Shown piece after piece: positions 1 through 9,018 of a DNA stretch of 46,578 nt. The translations under genes and the position numbers were made by a program. Numbering within the stretch: position 1 is the stretch's first letter; the number at the start of each line of letters is the position of its first letter. The stretch is from NCBI GenBank assembly GCA_020344055.1, contig CP070813.1, forward strand, positions 1,017,983 to 1,064,560. Direction: 5' to 3'. The notes under the pieces were generated by a model, which was not told the origin of the DNA, searched no databases, and was given only the letters and a program-made list of their open reading frames with translations. The stretch comes from Candidatus Zixiibacteriota bacterium (GTDB taxonomy: Bacteria > Zixibacteria > MSB-5A5 > UBA10806).

Positions 1-1
1 G

Positions 2-1720
2 GAGATATTCTGGCACTCCTCGGCGCATCTGATGGCTTCGGCTGTTCTGAAGATGTTCCCCGGCACAAAACTGGCTATCGGGCCGGCCGTCCCCGACGAT
101 TTTTCATCCAGGTTTTACTACGACCTCGATATGAACCATAAACTTTCGGACGAAGATCTGGTAGCCATAGAAAAGAAAATGCGGGAACTGGCGGCGCAGA
201 ATCTGCCGTTCGAAAGAGCCCGGGAAAATCGTCTGAAGGCCATATCCAGATTCAAGGAAGAGGGAGATATATACAAAGCCGAGATGGCCTCCGAAATGGA
301 GGACGAAAACATCAGTTTTTACCGTCATGATGATTTCATGGATATGTGCCGGGGACCGCATATACCCTCCACGGGCCACATAAAAGCCGTTAAGCTTCTT
401 TCGGTTGCCGGGGCTTACTGGCGGGGCGACGAGAACAACAAAATGCTGCAGAGAATCTACGGCGTCAGTTTTCCCGATAAGAAAATGCTGGATGAGCATC
501 TCCTGAAAATCGAAGAGGCAAAAAGACGCGACCACCGTTATCTGGGCCGCGATCTGGATCTTTTCTCGATCTCGGAATCGGTGGGGTCCGGTTTAGTTCT
601 CTGGCACCCTCGGGGAGCGCTGGTTAGAACAATAATCGAGGATTTCTGGCGGGAGGAACACCTCAAAAACGAGTACGATATCGTTTATTCCCCCCATATA
701 GCGAAACTCGATCTCTGGGACAGGTCCGGACATACCAGCTTCTATGCGGAAAATATGTATTCCCCCATGGCCATAGAGGAGGTCGACTACGAAATAAAAC
801 CTATGAATTGCCCGTTCCATATCTATATATATAAGTCTAAAACCAGGAGTTACCGGGACCTTCCCTTCAGATGGGCGGAGCTGGGTACCGTCTATCGCTA
901 CGAGCGTTCGGGTGTCCTTCACGGTTTGATGCGCGTGCGGGGATTCACCCAGGATGACGCCCATATTTTCTGCCGTCCCGATCAACTGCAGCCAGAACTC
1001 GAGAGAACCATAAAATTCAACCTCTTTTTCCTGAGAACCTTTAAGTTCTATAATTTCGATGTATACCTCTCCACTCGCCCCGAAAAATACGTGGGCACCA
1101 TCGAGGGGTGGGACAGGGCGACGGAGGCGTTGAGGAACGCCCTGATAGCGACCGGGACGGAATACGAAGTCGATCCCGGAGAGGGCGTTTTTTACGGTCC
1201 CAAAATCGATATCAAAATCAAGGATAATCTCGGCCGTTCATGGCAATGCACCACTATTCAGGTCGATTTTAATCTCCCTGAAAGGTTCGAGATGGAGTAT
1301 GTCTCCGACGATGGTTCCAGGAGGCAGCCTATCATGATTCATCGCGCTCTGCTGGGGTCTATGGAGCGTTTCTTCGGAGTGCTGATTGAACATTATGCCG
1401 GTAATTTCCCCTTGTGGCTTGCGCCCGAACAGATTAGAATCCTCCCTGTGACCGATTTTGCGAACCAATACGGGGGCAAATTGGTTGATATTTTTGAAAA
1501 GGAGGGTTTCAGGGTCGGGCTTGATCTCTCCGGTGAGAAGATAGGGAAAAAGATAAGGGATGCCGAGAGTATGAAAATCCCGTATATGGCAATTATCGGG
1601 AAAAAAGAAATTGAAGACGGTACGATTTCACTCCGAAAACATACTATGGGTGATATCGGGGAGATGTCCGTAGATGACGCGATCAAAAGATTGAAAGAGG
1701 AAGTGGAAAATAAGAACTGA
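2..1720 (+). CDS. thrS: Threonine--tRNA ligase, 5' end cut by window edge
   Basis: Charges tRNA-Thr with threonine in the cytoplasm. The reading frame is open from base 2, before the first ATG at 32, and reads WHSSAHLMASAV there. This is the HxxxH metal site of the second additional (editing) domain, so the N-terminal TGS domain and part of the editing domain lie outside the window. The class II core is complete: the zinc ligands are seen as Cys in KPMNCPFH, His in SGVLHGLMRVRG and His in IMIHRALLGSMERF. Motif 2 is RYERSG and motif 3 is the GSMERF stretch. The anticodon-binding domain fills the last ~100 residues. infC follows 26 bases later, the common thrS-infC-rpmI-rplT order. Confidence 0.97.
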   Translation, partial: EIFWHSSAHLMASAVLKMFPGTKLAIGPAVPDDFSSRFYYDLDMNHKLSDEDLVAIEKKMRELAAQNLPFERARENRLKAISRFKEEGDIYKAEMASEMEDENISFYRHDDFMDMCRGPHIPSTGHIKAVKLLSVAGAYWRGDENNKMLQRIYGVSFPDKKMLDEHLLKIEEAKRRDHRYLGRDLDLFSISESVGSGLVLWHPRGALVRTIIEDFWREEHLKNEYDIVYSPHIAKLDLWDRSGHTSFYAENMYSPMAIEEVDYEIKPMNCPFHIYIYKSKTRSYRDLPFRWAELGTVYRYERSGVLHGLMRVRGFTQDDAHIFCRPDQLQPELERTIKFNLFFLRTFKFYNFDVYLSTRPEKYVGTIEGWDRATEALRNALIATGTEYEVDPGEGVFYGPKIDIKIKDNLGRSWQCTTIQVDFNLPERFEMEYVSDDGSRRQPIMIHRALLGSMERFFGVLIEHYAGNFPLWLAPEQIRILPVTDFANQYGGKLVDIFEKEGFRVGLDLSGEKIGKKIRDAESMKIPYMAIIGKKEIEDGTISLRKHTMGDIGEMSVDDAIKRLKEEVENKN

Positions 1721-1746
1721 TATAATAATATTCCGGAGGTAATGTA

Positions 1747-2265
1747 ATAGCAAGAGAAACAGGTACCAGAGTAAATCAAAGAATTCGAGCTCGCGAAGTG
1801 CGGTTGATCGATGAGGATGGTTCTCAACTGGGAATCGTCCCCATTCACCAGGCCCTGCAGGCGGCCGACGAAAGAGGGCTTGACCTGGTGGAGGTGGCCG
1901 CGAACGCGAAACCGCCGGTGTGCAGAATTATGGACTACGGGAAATTTCTTTACGAAAGCTCCAAAAAGGCCAAAATAGCCAAGAAGAAACAGCATACCAT
2001 AAGTTTGAAAGAAATGAGGTTCAGGCCCAAAACGGAGGAACACGATTACCAGTTTAAGCTCAGGCACGTCAGGGATTTCCTGGAACATGGGTACAAAGTA
2101 AAGGTGTTCGTGATATTTCGCGGGCGGGAGATGGTTCACAAGGATCAGGGATACAAAATCATCGAGCGGATGAAAAACGATCTCGCCGATCTGGCGGAGC
2201 CGGAAGGTCAATCGAAGATGGAAGGACGGCAACTCTCACAGATCTTTTACATGAAAAAAAGCTAA
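1747..2265 (+). CDS. infC: Translation initiation factor IF-3, AUA start codon
   Basis: IF-3 binds the 30S subunit, proofreads initiator tRNA and prevents 50S joining. The first canonical start (GTG 1798) would cut off conserved N-terminal residues. The frame extends upstream through the typical RVNQRIRAREVRLID segment to ATA at 1747, placed 6 bases after the Shine-Dalgarno GGAGGT (1735-1740). This gives 172 residues, close to the usual ~175-180. The N-domain spans about residues 1-80 and the C-domain 85-172. Rare AUU/AUC/AUA starts are known for infC and allow IF-3 to repress its own translation. An ATG at 1742 is followed at once by TAA and sits only one base from the Shine-Dalgarno, so it cannot encode the protein. 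Identity is certain; the AUA start is inferred from homology and spacing. Confidence 0.93.
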   Translation: MARETGTRVNQRIRAREVRLIDEDGSQLGIVPIHQALQAADERGLDLVEVAANAKPPVCRIMDYGKFLYESSKKAKIAKKKQHTISLKEMRFRPKTEEHDYQFKLRHVRDFLEHGYKVKVFVIFRGREMVHKDQGYKIIERMKNDLADLAEPEGQSKMEGRQLSQIFYMKKS

Positions 2266-2311
2266 GAAAGGGCTTTTAACGAATCGATTAAGAGATTGCT
2301 GTAATTTTTTG

Positions 2312-2340
2312 TTGCTATTGGGATTGCTTTTAGATATATT
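2312..2340 (+). promoter_or_regulatory. Putative sigma-70-type promoter for rpmI-rplT
   Basis: TTGCTA (2312-2317) and TATATT (2335-2340) are separated by 17 bases in the 96-base infC-rpmI gap. Transcription would start near 2347, just before the ribosome binding site AAAGGAG, allowing ribosomal protein expression independent of thrS-infC. Confidence 0.5.
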
Positions 2341-2361
2341 TTTTGTTTTAAAGGAGTTTCA

Positions 2362-2556
2362 ATGCCGAAATTGAAGACGAACAAAGGGGCGGCCAAAAGA
2401 TTTAAGAAGACCGCCACGGGAAAGATAAAAAGGCGCAAACCGCTTAAGAATCACATACTTACAAAGAAGACCAGAAAACGTAAAAGAAATCTGCGTCAGG
2501 TTACTCTTGTTCATAAGTCCGATATGGATCGGGTCGAAGCGATGCTGCCTTATTAA
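2362..2556 (+). CDS. rpmI: 50S ribosomal protein L35
   Basis: Structural component of the large subunit. The 64-residue, very basic protein matches the L35 family length and begins [17 protein letters not shown], the family signature. An AAAGGAG ribosome binding site precedes the ATG at the right spacing. rplT follows after 26 bases; L20 autoregulates this pair in several bacteria, but I do not see the specific L20-binding structure here. Confidence 0.97.
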   Translation: MPKLKTNKGAAKRFKKTATGKIKRRKPLKNHILTKKTRKRKRNLRQVTLVHKSDMDRVEAMLPY

Positions 2557-2582
2557 ACGGTTAAAATTGACGGAGAAAAAGA

Positions 2583-2933
2583 ATGCCCAGGGCAAGAAAT
2601 AATGTCGCGGCTCATAGAAGGCATAAAAAATTCCTTCGCCAGGCCAAAGGCAATTATGGTGGGCGAAGTCGACTTTACAGGACAGCTAGGGAGACTGTTC
2701 AGAAGGGAATGGCCTACGCCTACCGCGACCGCCGTAACAGAAAACGTGATTTTAGAAGATTGTGGATAATTAGGATCAATGCTGCCGCCAGGCTGAATGG
2801 ATTGTCATATTCCGCCTTTATTAACGGACTCAACAAAGCCGGTGTCTCCATAAACCGGAAGATGCTGGCCGATATGGCCGTAAAGGATTTTGGGGCTTTT
2901 GCGGAATTGGCAGAGACAGCCAGGAGCGCTTGA
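2583..2933 (+). CDS. rplT: 50S ribosomal protein L20
   Basis: Early-assembly large-subunit protein. It has 116 residues (family ~115-120), starts [15 protein letters not shown] and contains the typical [14 protein letters not shown] helix and [19 protein letters not shown] segment. A GGAGAAAAAG ribosome binding site lies just upstream. It is the last gene before a 72-base gap containing a strong hairpin, then pheS. Confidence 0.97.
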   Translation: MPRARNNVAAHRRHKKFLRQAKGNYGGRSRLYRTARETVQKGMAYAYRDRRNRKRDFRRLWIIRINAAARLNGLSYSAFINGLNKAGVSINRKMLADMAVKDFGAFAELAETARSA

Positions 2934-2970
2934 TTCTATAGTTAGTTTTAGAATCCATAAAACTCTCCTG

Positions 2971-2996
2971 GCGGGCTTTTCCGGCAAAAAGCCCGC
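2971..2996 (+). promoter_or_regulatory. Hairpin immediately upstream of pheS
   Basis: Arms GCGGGCTTTT (2971-2980) and AAAAGCCCGC (2987-2996) form a perfect 10-bp stem. No T-run follows (TTCGGCATT, then the pheS ATG), so it is not a classic intrinsic terminator. It covers the place where a Shine-Dalgarno would be expected and none is visible, so an attenuator or translational-control role is possible but unproven. Confidence 0.55.
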
Positions 2997-3005
2997 TTCG
3001 GCATT

Positions 3006-4022
3006 ATGAGCGAAATATTAACTTTTCTGAAGACTATCGAAGAAGAAGCCAGATCTGCGATAGAAAAGGCCGATGATAAGACGGCTCTCGACAACGTCGC
3101 CTATTCCTACCTCGGCAGAAAAGGCAAATTGGCTGAAGTATCGCGTGGTTTTGGCAAGCTCGATCCCGGAATCCGGCCCCGGGTCGGTTCACGGTTGAAT
3201 GAGCTGAAAAAAACGCTGAATGAATTGATAACGCAAAAAGCGGGCGCCCTGACCTCCGTTTTGGAGTCGAAAGATGTTTTCGACTACACTCTGCCCGGAA
3301 AACGGTCGCCTGTCGGTCGCAGGCACCCCCTGATGCAGACGGCAGATCGTATGGTACAGATTTTCAGAGGTATGGGATTCTCTGTCGCCACCGGCCCCGA
3401 CATAGACACCGAATTCATTAACTTCGATGCCCTGAATACGCCGGAAGATCATCCTGCGAGAGACCTTTCCGATACGTTTTATATCAAAAAAGGCATCTTG
3501 CTCAGACCTCACACCTCCACGGTTCAGGTCCGCACCATGATGGCTCAAAAACCGCCGGTGAGGATAATATCTCCTGGAAGATGCTATCGATCGGATGCTC
3601 CTGACGCTTCTCACTCGCCGGTTTTTTATCAGTGTGAGGGGCTTTATGTGGACGAGCGTGTGACCTTCGGCGATCTGAAAGGCGCGATTATTCAATTCGC
3701 CAGAGATATGTTCGGACCCGGTATAAAAGTCCGTTTCCGGCCCCACTTCTTTCCCTTTACCGAACCGTCGGCGGAGTACGATTTTTCCTGTATGATTTGC
3801 GGGGGCAATGGCTGCAGGGTATGTAAAAACAGCGGCTGGCTGGAAATCTCCGGCGCCGGCATGGTCGACCCCGAGGTTTTTAGGGCGGTCGGCTACGATC
3901 CCGGAAAGGTTACTGGATACGCCTTCGGCATGGGTGTCGATAGGATAACAATGCTGAGATACCGCATAGGTGATATCAGGTTACTTTATGAAAACGACGT
4001 TAGATTTTTAAGGCAGTTCTGA
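3006..4022 (+). CDS. pheS: Phenylalanine--tRNA ligase alpha subunit
   Basis: Catalytic subunit of the (alpha-beta)2 enzyme that charges tRNA-Phe. It has 338 residues, the usual length. The N-terminal ~85 residues form the tRNA-contacting coiled coil. The class II core carries motif 2 around PVFYQCEGLYVD and motif 3 in YAFGMGVDRITMLRY. A CxxC-x4-CxxC cluster (CMICGGNGCRVC) inserted in the core is a zinc-ribbon-like feature shared by many bacterial PheS proteins. There is no obvious Shine-Dalgarno before the ATG, and a 10-bp hairpin ends 9 bases upstream. The stop overlaps the pheT start by one base (TGATG), so the subunits are translationally coupled. Confidence 0.97.
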   Translation: MSEILTFLKTIEEEARSAIEKADDKTALDNVAYSYLGRKGKLAEVSRGFGKLDPGIRPRVGSRLNELKKTLNELITQKAGALTSVLESKDVFDYTLPGKRSPVGRRHPLMQTADRMVQIFRGMGFSVATGPDIDTEFINFDALNTPEDHPARDLSDTFYIKKGILLRPHTSTVQVRTMMAQKPPVRIISPGRCYRSDAPDASHSPVFYQCEGLYVDERVTFGDLKGAIIQFARDMFGPGIKVRFRPHFFPFTEPSAEYDFSCMICGGNGCRVCKNSGWLEISGAGMVDPEVFRAVGYDPGKVTGYAFGMGVDRITMLRYRIGDIRLLYENDVRFLRQF

Positions 4023-6403
4023 TGAAGATTTCAGTAAACCTTCTTAGAGAATTAATTGATTTTGAGTGGTCTGCCGAGCGGCTCGTTGAAAATCTAACCA
4101 TGTCCGGCAGCGAAGTTGAGGCTGTCGAGCAGAAAGGAAACGATATTCAGGGTATACTTGCCGCGAAGGTTATCGAAGTCGCTAAGATTGAGGGCTCCGA
4201 CAAGCTGACCTGTTGCACCGTTTTCGATGGCAGAGAGAAAATCGATGTTGTCTGCGGGGCTCCCAATGTCGCCCATGACCAGGTTGTCCTGTTCGCTCCC
4301 GTGGATTCCAGGATTCCCGGTTCGACTTTGGAGAAGGCGAAAATCGCCGGAAAAGAATCTGCCGGGATGATACTCTCCGAAGCTGAATTGCAGTTGTCGG
4401 AAAATGCCGGTGAGATCGCCGTCCTCCCCGATGATATTAAACCGGGGACACCTCTTGAAAAGATAGTAGATTATAAGGACACGATTCTGCAATTGGAAAT
4501 AACGCCGAACCGTCCCGATTGCCTGTCTCATATCGGTATCGCCAGGGAGGTTCAGGCGCTGGGTGGCGGAAAATTGAAAATGCCGGATGTAAAACTTGCG
4601 GAATCCGATATACCCGCCTCCGGCGCGGTTAAAATCGTTATCGACAATCCCCGCGGATGCCCTCGTTATACCGGCAGGGTAATACGGAATGTGAAAATCG
4701 GACCTTCGCCATTATGGCTGAAAATGATGGTGTATTATTTGGATATGCGGCCCATAAACAATGTGGTCGATATCACCAACTACGTCATGCTGGAACTCGG
4801 CCATCCGCTTCACGCTTTCGATTTCGATCTCTTTAAGAAACCCGAGGTGGTGGTGCGAAACGCCTCCGACGGCGAGAAGTTCATCACACTGGATGAAGTT
4901 GAACGCACTCTAAACTCAAACCACCTGCTTATCACCGATTCGGTATCGGGCGTCGCTGTAGCGGGGATTATGGGGGGAGAGCTTTCGGAGGTTTCCGAAA
5001 AAACGTCTAATATCCTCCTGGAATCGGCCTATTTTGATCCGGTTATCATAAGGAGAGGTTCGAAAGCGTTGGGCCTCGCCACCGAATCATCCCGGCGTTT
5101 CGAACGCGGGGCCGATCCCGAAATGGCTCCCTTTGCCAACAATCGCGCCTGTAAGCTCATATCGGAAATAGCCGGCGGCGAAAATTTAAGCGGAGTTGTG
5201 GATGCCTATCCCGCGCCATTGGTGCCGGTGGAAATCGATTTTAAACCTGAGAACATAAATTCCCTGCTGGGTACGAAATTAAGCGCCAATGCCATGTGCG
5301 ATATTCTCAAGGGCCTCGATATAGATACCAGAAACGGCGATAGCTATAAGGCCATACAACCCTCTTTCAGGCCGGATCTAACCCGTGAGGTCGATTTATC
5401 GGAGGAGATCGCAAGGATCCACGGATTTGAAAACATACCGCCGGTTTTTCGTCCGGGCGGGGCCCTCGGCGCTGAAGAAACGAAACTGCAAAGGCTAACC
5501 CGCGACATTGAATCATACCTCACCGGAGCGGGAGGAACTGAGGTATTCTCGTTAACTCTGGTCGATTCCAATTTGACGAGACGCCTGGGACTTCTGGAAT
5601 CATCGGTAACCGTCATGAATCCTCTTTCGGAGGAATTGGCGGCCGTCCGGCCCAGTTTACTTTTATCCATGTTACCGGTCTTAAGAAGAAATATCAATTT
5701 CAAGGAAAGGGATCTTTTCCTCTATGAATTGGGCGATATCTATCTACCGTCCGACCAGGAGGAACTCCCCCTTCAACAAATCCGACTTGCCATCGGCCTG
5801 AGCGGATATGAGGCCCCGGTTTTCTGGGGCGAGAAACAAAGAAAAATCGATTTTTTTACCATTAAGGGATTGGTGGAAAATCTGGCGGACTACCTGAAAC
5901 TGGGAACAATAAATCTACGTCCCGAACCTCATTTTGCGTTTGATAAATCGCGTTCATTTGTCGTATATATTAACGATAATAATATCGGATATCTGGGATC
6001 GTTATCGGAAGAATGCCTTAAAATAGCCGACATAAAGGAAGAGGTGCTTTTCGCCGAGTTCGATATGCAAAAAATAGAGAGTCTTGTACCGGATTCGCTT
6101 GCGGCAAAAGAAGTTGATAGGTTTCCCTCGGCTGATAGAGACATAGCCATAGTCATCGACGAGAATATCGGGGCCGAAGAGATAAGGTCTGAGATAATTA
6201 ATAGCTCCGTGGGATTTGCTGACGATGTCCGGATTTTCGATCTGTATCATGGAAAAAATATCCCCGAAAGCAAAAAGAGCCTGGCTTTCAGTATAAAATA
6301 TCGATTGCCGGATCGGACCTTAACCGACGAGGAAGTCGATGATGTTCATGGGAAAATCGCCGACGTGTTAAAAATGAAATTCGGCGCCGAATTGCGAAGT
6401 TGA
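4022..6403 (+). CDS. pheT: Phenylalanine--tRNA ligase beta subunit
   Basis: Large subunit (793 residues, family ~790-800) that binds and edits tRNA-Phe. In order it shows a tRNA-binding EMAP/OB domain (about residues 40-150), the B3/B4 editing domain (about 210-390, with RRFERGADPEMA), the B5 domain (about 400-475), the catalytic-like core, and a C-terminal ferredoxin-fold anticodon-binding domain (about 695-793, starting near DRFPSADRDIAIVID). The start ATG overlaps the pheS stop. The next gene, a short coiled-coil protein, begins 3 bases after the stop. Confidence 0.97.
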   Translation: MKISVNLLRELIDFEWSAERLVENLTMSGSEVEAVEQKGNDIQGILAAKVIEVAKIEGSDKLTCCTVFDGREKIDVVCGAPNVAHDQVVLFAPVDSRIPGSTLEKAKIAGKESAGMILSEAELQLSENAGEIAVLPDDIKPGTPLEKIVDYKDTILQLEITPNRPDCLSHIGIAREVQALGGGKLKMPDVKLAESDIPASGAVKIVIDNPRGCPRYTGRVIRNVKIGPSPLWLKMMVYYLDMRPINNVVDITNYVMLELGHPLHAFDFDLFKKPEVVVRNASDGEKFITLDEVERTLNSNHLLITDSVSGVAVAGIMGGELSEVSEKTSNILLESAYFDPVIIRRGSKALGLATESSRRFERGADPEMAPFANNRACKLISEIAGGENLSGVVDAYPAPLVPVEIDFKPENINSLLGTKLSANAMCDILKGLDIDTRNGDSYKAIQPSFRPDLTREVDLSEEIARIHGFENIPPVFRPGGALGAEETKLQRLTRDIESYLTGAGGTEVFSLTLVDSNLTRRLGLLESSVTVMNPLSEELAAVRPSLLLSMLPVLRRNINFKERDLFLYELGDIYLPSDQEELPLQQIRLAIGLSGYEAPVFWGEKQRKIDFFTIKGLVENLADYLKLGTINLRPEPHFAFDKSRSFVVYINDNNIGYLGSLSEECLKIADIKEEVLFAEFDMQKIESLVPDSLAAKEVDRFPSADRDIAIVIDENIGAEEIRSEIINSSVGFADDVRIFDLYHGKNIPESKKSLAFSIKYRLPDRTLTDEEVDDVHGKIADVLKMKFGAELRS

Positions 6404-6405
6404 TA

Positions 6406-6690
6406 ATGATGAATTTAGATATGATTTCTGATCTGGAGGAAAAAGTTGGCCGTGCAATTGAACTGATTGCCGGCTTGAAGGATAAAAACAAAAAAATAGA
6501 AGAGGAGAACATGTCTCTGAAGCGCCGGCTGGAGGATCTGCGGGCCGAATTTGACGGTTATAGAAAAGACGCCGAAAAAAGGGCCGCGGATGCTTCCGGC
6601 TCCCGGATCGATTTTGATTGCGAAGAAGTGAAAAAGAGGCTTTCAAGATTGGCGGGAAGGCTGGCGGCTTTGGAGGACAGTTGGATTTAA
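6406..6690 (+). CDS. Small coiled-coil protein, ZapB-like
   Basis: A 94-residue protein almost entirely heptad-like, charged coiled coil (for example EEENMSLKRRLEDLRAEF), ending LSRLAGRLAALEDSW. It lies directly upstream of zapA, where short coiled-coil proteins related to the cell-division factor ZapB are often found. Its role is inferred from structure type and position only. The ATG at 6406 is chosen; a TTG at 6400 overlapping the pheT stop is possible. Confidence 0.6.
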   Translation: MMNLDMISDLEEKVGRAIELIAGLKDKNKKIEEENMSLKRRLEDLRAEFDGYRKDAEKRAADASGSRIDFDCEEVKKRLSRLAGRLAALEDSWI

Positions 6691-6709
6691 TTATAAAGCG
6701 GACGCTGAA

Positions 6710-6988
6710 GTGGAGAAAATTCGAGTAAATATTTCGATCCTGGGGAAAGAATACAGTATTGTCTCTCAGGTCGATCCGGAATATATAAAGAAGGCAGCGG
6801 AATATCTTGATATGAAGATGAGGGAGGTTTCTCAAACCTATCCCAATATCACGGAGGCGAAAATCGCCGTTCTTGCAGCCTTGAACATAACCGACGAGCT
6901 TTTTCAGGCCCGCAATTTACAGCCATCAGGCGGGGAATACGAAAAAAAGATCGTTGAATTGACTCGAAAACTCTCCGAAGCCCTTTAA
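6710..6988 (+). CDS. zapA: Cell division protein ZapA
   Basis: ZapA binds FtsZ filaments and bundles them at the division site. The 92-residue protein shows the family pattern: an N-terminal beta hairpin (VNISILGKEYSI), a conserved helix with YIKKAAEYLDMKM, then the hydrophobic AKIAVLAALNITDELF helix and a coiled-coil C-terminus. The start is GTG with only a weak ribosome binding site. rny follows after 34 bases, too short a gap for the 6S RNA gene often found downstream of zapA. Confidence 0.85.
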   Translation: MEKIRVNISILGKEYSIVSQVDPEYIKKAAEYLDMKMREVSQTYPNITEAKIAVLAALNITDELFQARNLQPSGGEYEKKIVELTRKLSEAL

Positions 6989-7022
6989 TTTCATATAAGC
7001 GTCCGCCCCACACGGAGGAACA

Positions 7023-8582
7023 ATGGATCCAATTTATCTGGTAATCGGGGTCGGGGTAATTATTCTGGCGTTTATAGTCGGTCTTTTGATTTCCCGTAGA
7101 ACCGGGGAATCGAGGGTCGCCAACGCCGAAGCCCTCGCGCAAAAAATCGTCGCCGAGGCTGAAAAAGAGGCCGAGATAAAGAAAAAAGAGGCCACGCTGG
7201 AAGCCAAGGATGAATGGTTTAAGGCCAAACAAAAATTCGAAAGAGATACCCAATCCCGGAAAAACGAGATTCAGAAACTTGAACAGGCATTAGCCGCGAA
7301 AGAGGGCAACCTGAACCGCAAGGTCGATATTCTGGACAAGAAGGACAGGGATATCGGCCAGCGGGAAAAACTGGTTACCATCAAAGAGAAAGCGAATGAG
7401 GTCCAGGAGAAAAAACTCGAGGAACTTATAGCCGAACAGAATGTCAAGCTGGAAAAGATTGCCGGGATGACTGCGGAGGAGGCCAAAAATCTCTTGATTG
7501 CCAACCTTGAGGAAGAGGCAAGAAGGGAAGCGGCTTCGATGATTAAAGAGATAAAAGATGAGGCGGAGCGAACCGCCGAAAAGGAAGCGAAGGATATTAT
7601 CATTCAGGCCATTCAAAGATGCGCCGCCGATCACGCGGCCGAATCGTGCGTTTCCGTGCTAAGCCTGCCCACCGACGAAATGAAGGGCCGAATTATTGGA
7701 AGGGAGGGTCGGAATATCAGAGCGTTCGAAACCGCTACCGGTATAGATGTTATTGTGGATGACACTCCCGAAGCGGTAATACTCTCCGGCTACGATCCGA
7801 TCAGGCGGGAAGTCGCCCGCATGTCCCTGGAGAAGCTGATTATCGACGGCCGAATTCATCCGGCGCGGATCGAAGAGATCGTGGGAAAGGCGGAAAAGGA
7901 GATGGAGGTTATCATCAGGGAAACCGGCGAACAGGCCTGTTTCGACGTCGGAGTACACGGTGTCCACCCCGAGATAATCAGGCTTCTCGGAAAGCTCAAT
8001 TTCCGCACCAGTTACGGCCAGAACGTTCTTCAGCATTCGAAAGAGGTGGCTACAATCTGCGGTATTATGGCGGCCGAACTCGATCTGGACGGCAACATAG
8101 CCAAAAGATCGGGGCTACTCCATGATATCGGAAAGGCCATTGACCGCGAAACCGAAGGCACTCATACCGAAATCGGCGTCGAGTTCGTTTCAAAATTCAA
8201 TGAGAACCCTGTCGTTTTGAATGCCGTCGCCAGCCATCACGAGGACGTTCCCATGGAATCCCCTTACGCGGTTCTGGTTCAGGCGGCCGACGCCATATCC
8301 GGGGCCAGGCCGGGCGCCAGACGGGAAACTCTGGAAGGCTACATCAAACGTCTCGAAAAACTCGAGGAGATGGCCGACAGCTTCAAGGGTGTCGGCAAGG
8401 CATACGCGATTCAGGCTGGACGGGAGATCAGAGTTATGGTAGAATCGGATCAGCTTGACGATATCGGCAGCTCTAATCTGGCCAACGAGATAGCGAGAAA
8501 AATCGAGTCCGAGCTCGAATATCCCGGGCAGATTAAGGTAACGGTGATTAGAGAGGTTCGCTCGGTGGATTATGCCCGATAA
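7023..8582 (+). CDS. rny: Ribonuclease Y
   Basis: Membrane-anchored endoribonuclease that initiates mRNA decay. The protein has 519 residues, the family length. Residues 4-24 form one N-terminal membrane helix ([19 protein letters not shown]). A long Lys/Glu-rich coiled coil follows (about 30-190). The KH domain contains [15 protein letters not shown] (about 220-235), and the HD domain carries [12 protein letters not shown] and a downstream [15 protein letters not shown] ribosome binding site precedes the ATG. The gene overlaps the next by 11 bases and is two genes from a ymdB-like phosphodiesterase, its partner in Bacillus. Confidence 0.96.
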   Translation: MDPIYLVIGVGVIILAFIVGLLISRRTGESRVANAEALAQKIVAEAEKEAEIKKKEATLEAKDEWFKAKQKFERDTQSRKNEIQKLEQALAAKEGNLNRKVDILDKKDRDIGQREKLVTIKEKANEVQEKKLEELIAEQNVKLEKIAGMTAEEAKNLLIANLEEEARREAASMIKEIKDEAERTAEKEAKDIIIQAIQRCAADHAAESCVSVLSLPTDEMKGRIIGREGRNIRAFETATGIDVIVDDTPEAVILSGYDPIRREVARMSLEKLIIDGRIHPARIEEIVGKAEKEMEVIIRETGEQACFDVGVHGVHPEIIRLLGKLNFRTSYGQNVLQHSKEVATICGIMAAELDLDGNIAKRSGLLHDIGKAIDRETEGTHTEIGVEFVSKFNENPVVLNAVASHHEDVPMESPYAVLVQAADAISGARPGARRETLEGYIKRLEKLEEMADSFKGVGKAYAIQAGREIRVMVESDQLDDIGSSNLANEIARKIESELEYPGQIKVTVIREVRSVDYAR

Positions 8583-9018
8583 ACCGATAACAGAATTTTA
8601 CGATTCCGATTCCTTTTTGCTTATCGGAATGTCGAAAAAAAGGAAAAACTTCGCCTGGGGAATTTACAAAAGTTTCACCGGCGCGGGTAAGAAAGTATTC
8701 CCGTTGCATATCGAAGGTGGAGAAAAAGACGGCGCAAAATTCTACTCCAGCCTCGAAGATCTTCCCGAAAAACCCGATGCCTGCATAGTCAGCGCCGATC
8801 TGAAAAAAGATGGGGTCTTTGTTTCAAAGCTGGCCGATTGGGGCATAAAGCGGTTCTGGTTCCAGCAGGGCTCGTACGATAAGGAACTACTGGAAGTAGT
8901 TAGAAAGCGGAATATTGTCGCCATCACCGGATGCGTTCTGATGTACCTGCCGGAATCATCGTTTCCGCACAAGATACACAGGTTTTTTCATGAACTGTTC
9001 ACGAAGGGTCGAGATTGA
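8572..9018 (+). CDS. CoA-binding (Rossmann) domain protein, YccU family
   Basis: A single-domain protein of 148 residues matching the CoA-binding domain family: beta-alpha-beta start [21 protein letters not shown], then VFPLHIEGG, the [10 protein letters not shown] strand-turn, IKRFWFQQG and the typical late [14 protein letters not shown]. The usual VGAS after the first strand is replaced by IGMS. Relatives are annotated as CoA-binding proteins without a defined substrate. The start overlaps rny by 11 bases and its stop overlaps the next TTG start, indicating coupled translation. Confidence 0.85.
   Translation: MPDKPITEFYDSDSFLLIGMSKKRKNFAWGIYKSFTGAGKKVFPLHIEGGEKDGAKFYSSLEDLPEKPDACIVSADLKKDGVFVSKLADWGIKRFWFQQGSYDKELLEVVRKRNIVAITGCVLMYLPESSFPHKIHRFFHELFTKGRD

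Noticed and set aside
1393..2232. A 279-codon minus-strand ORF across thrS and infC
   Set aside because: It covers the 3' end of thrS and most of infC on the opposite strand; low-complexity translation without motifs.
6989..7022. 6S RNA (ssrS) downstream of zapA
   Set aside because: The gap to rny is only 34 bases, far too short for the ~180-base RNA.
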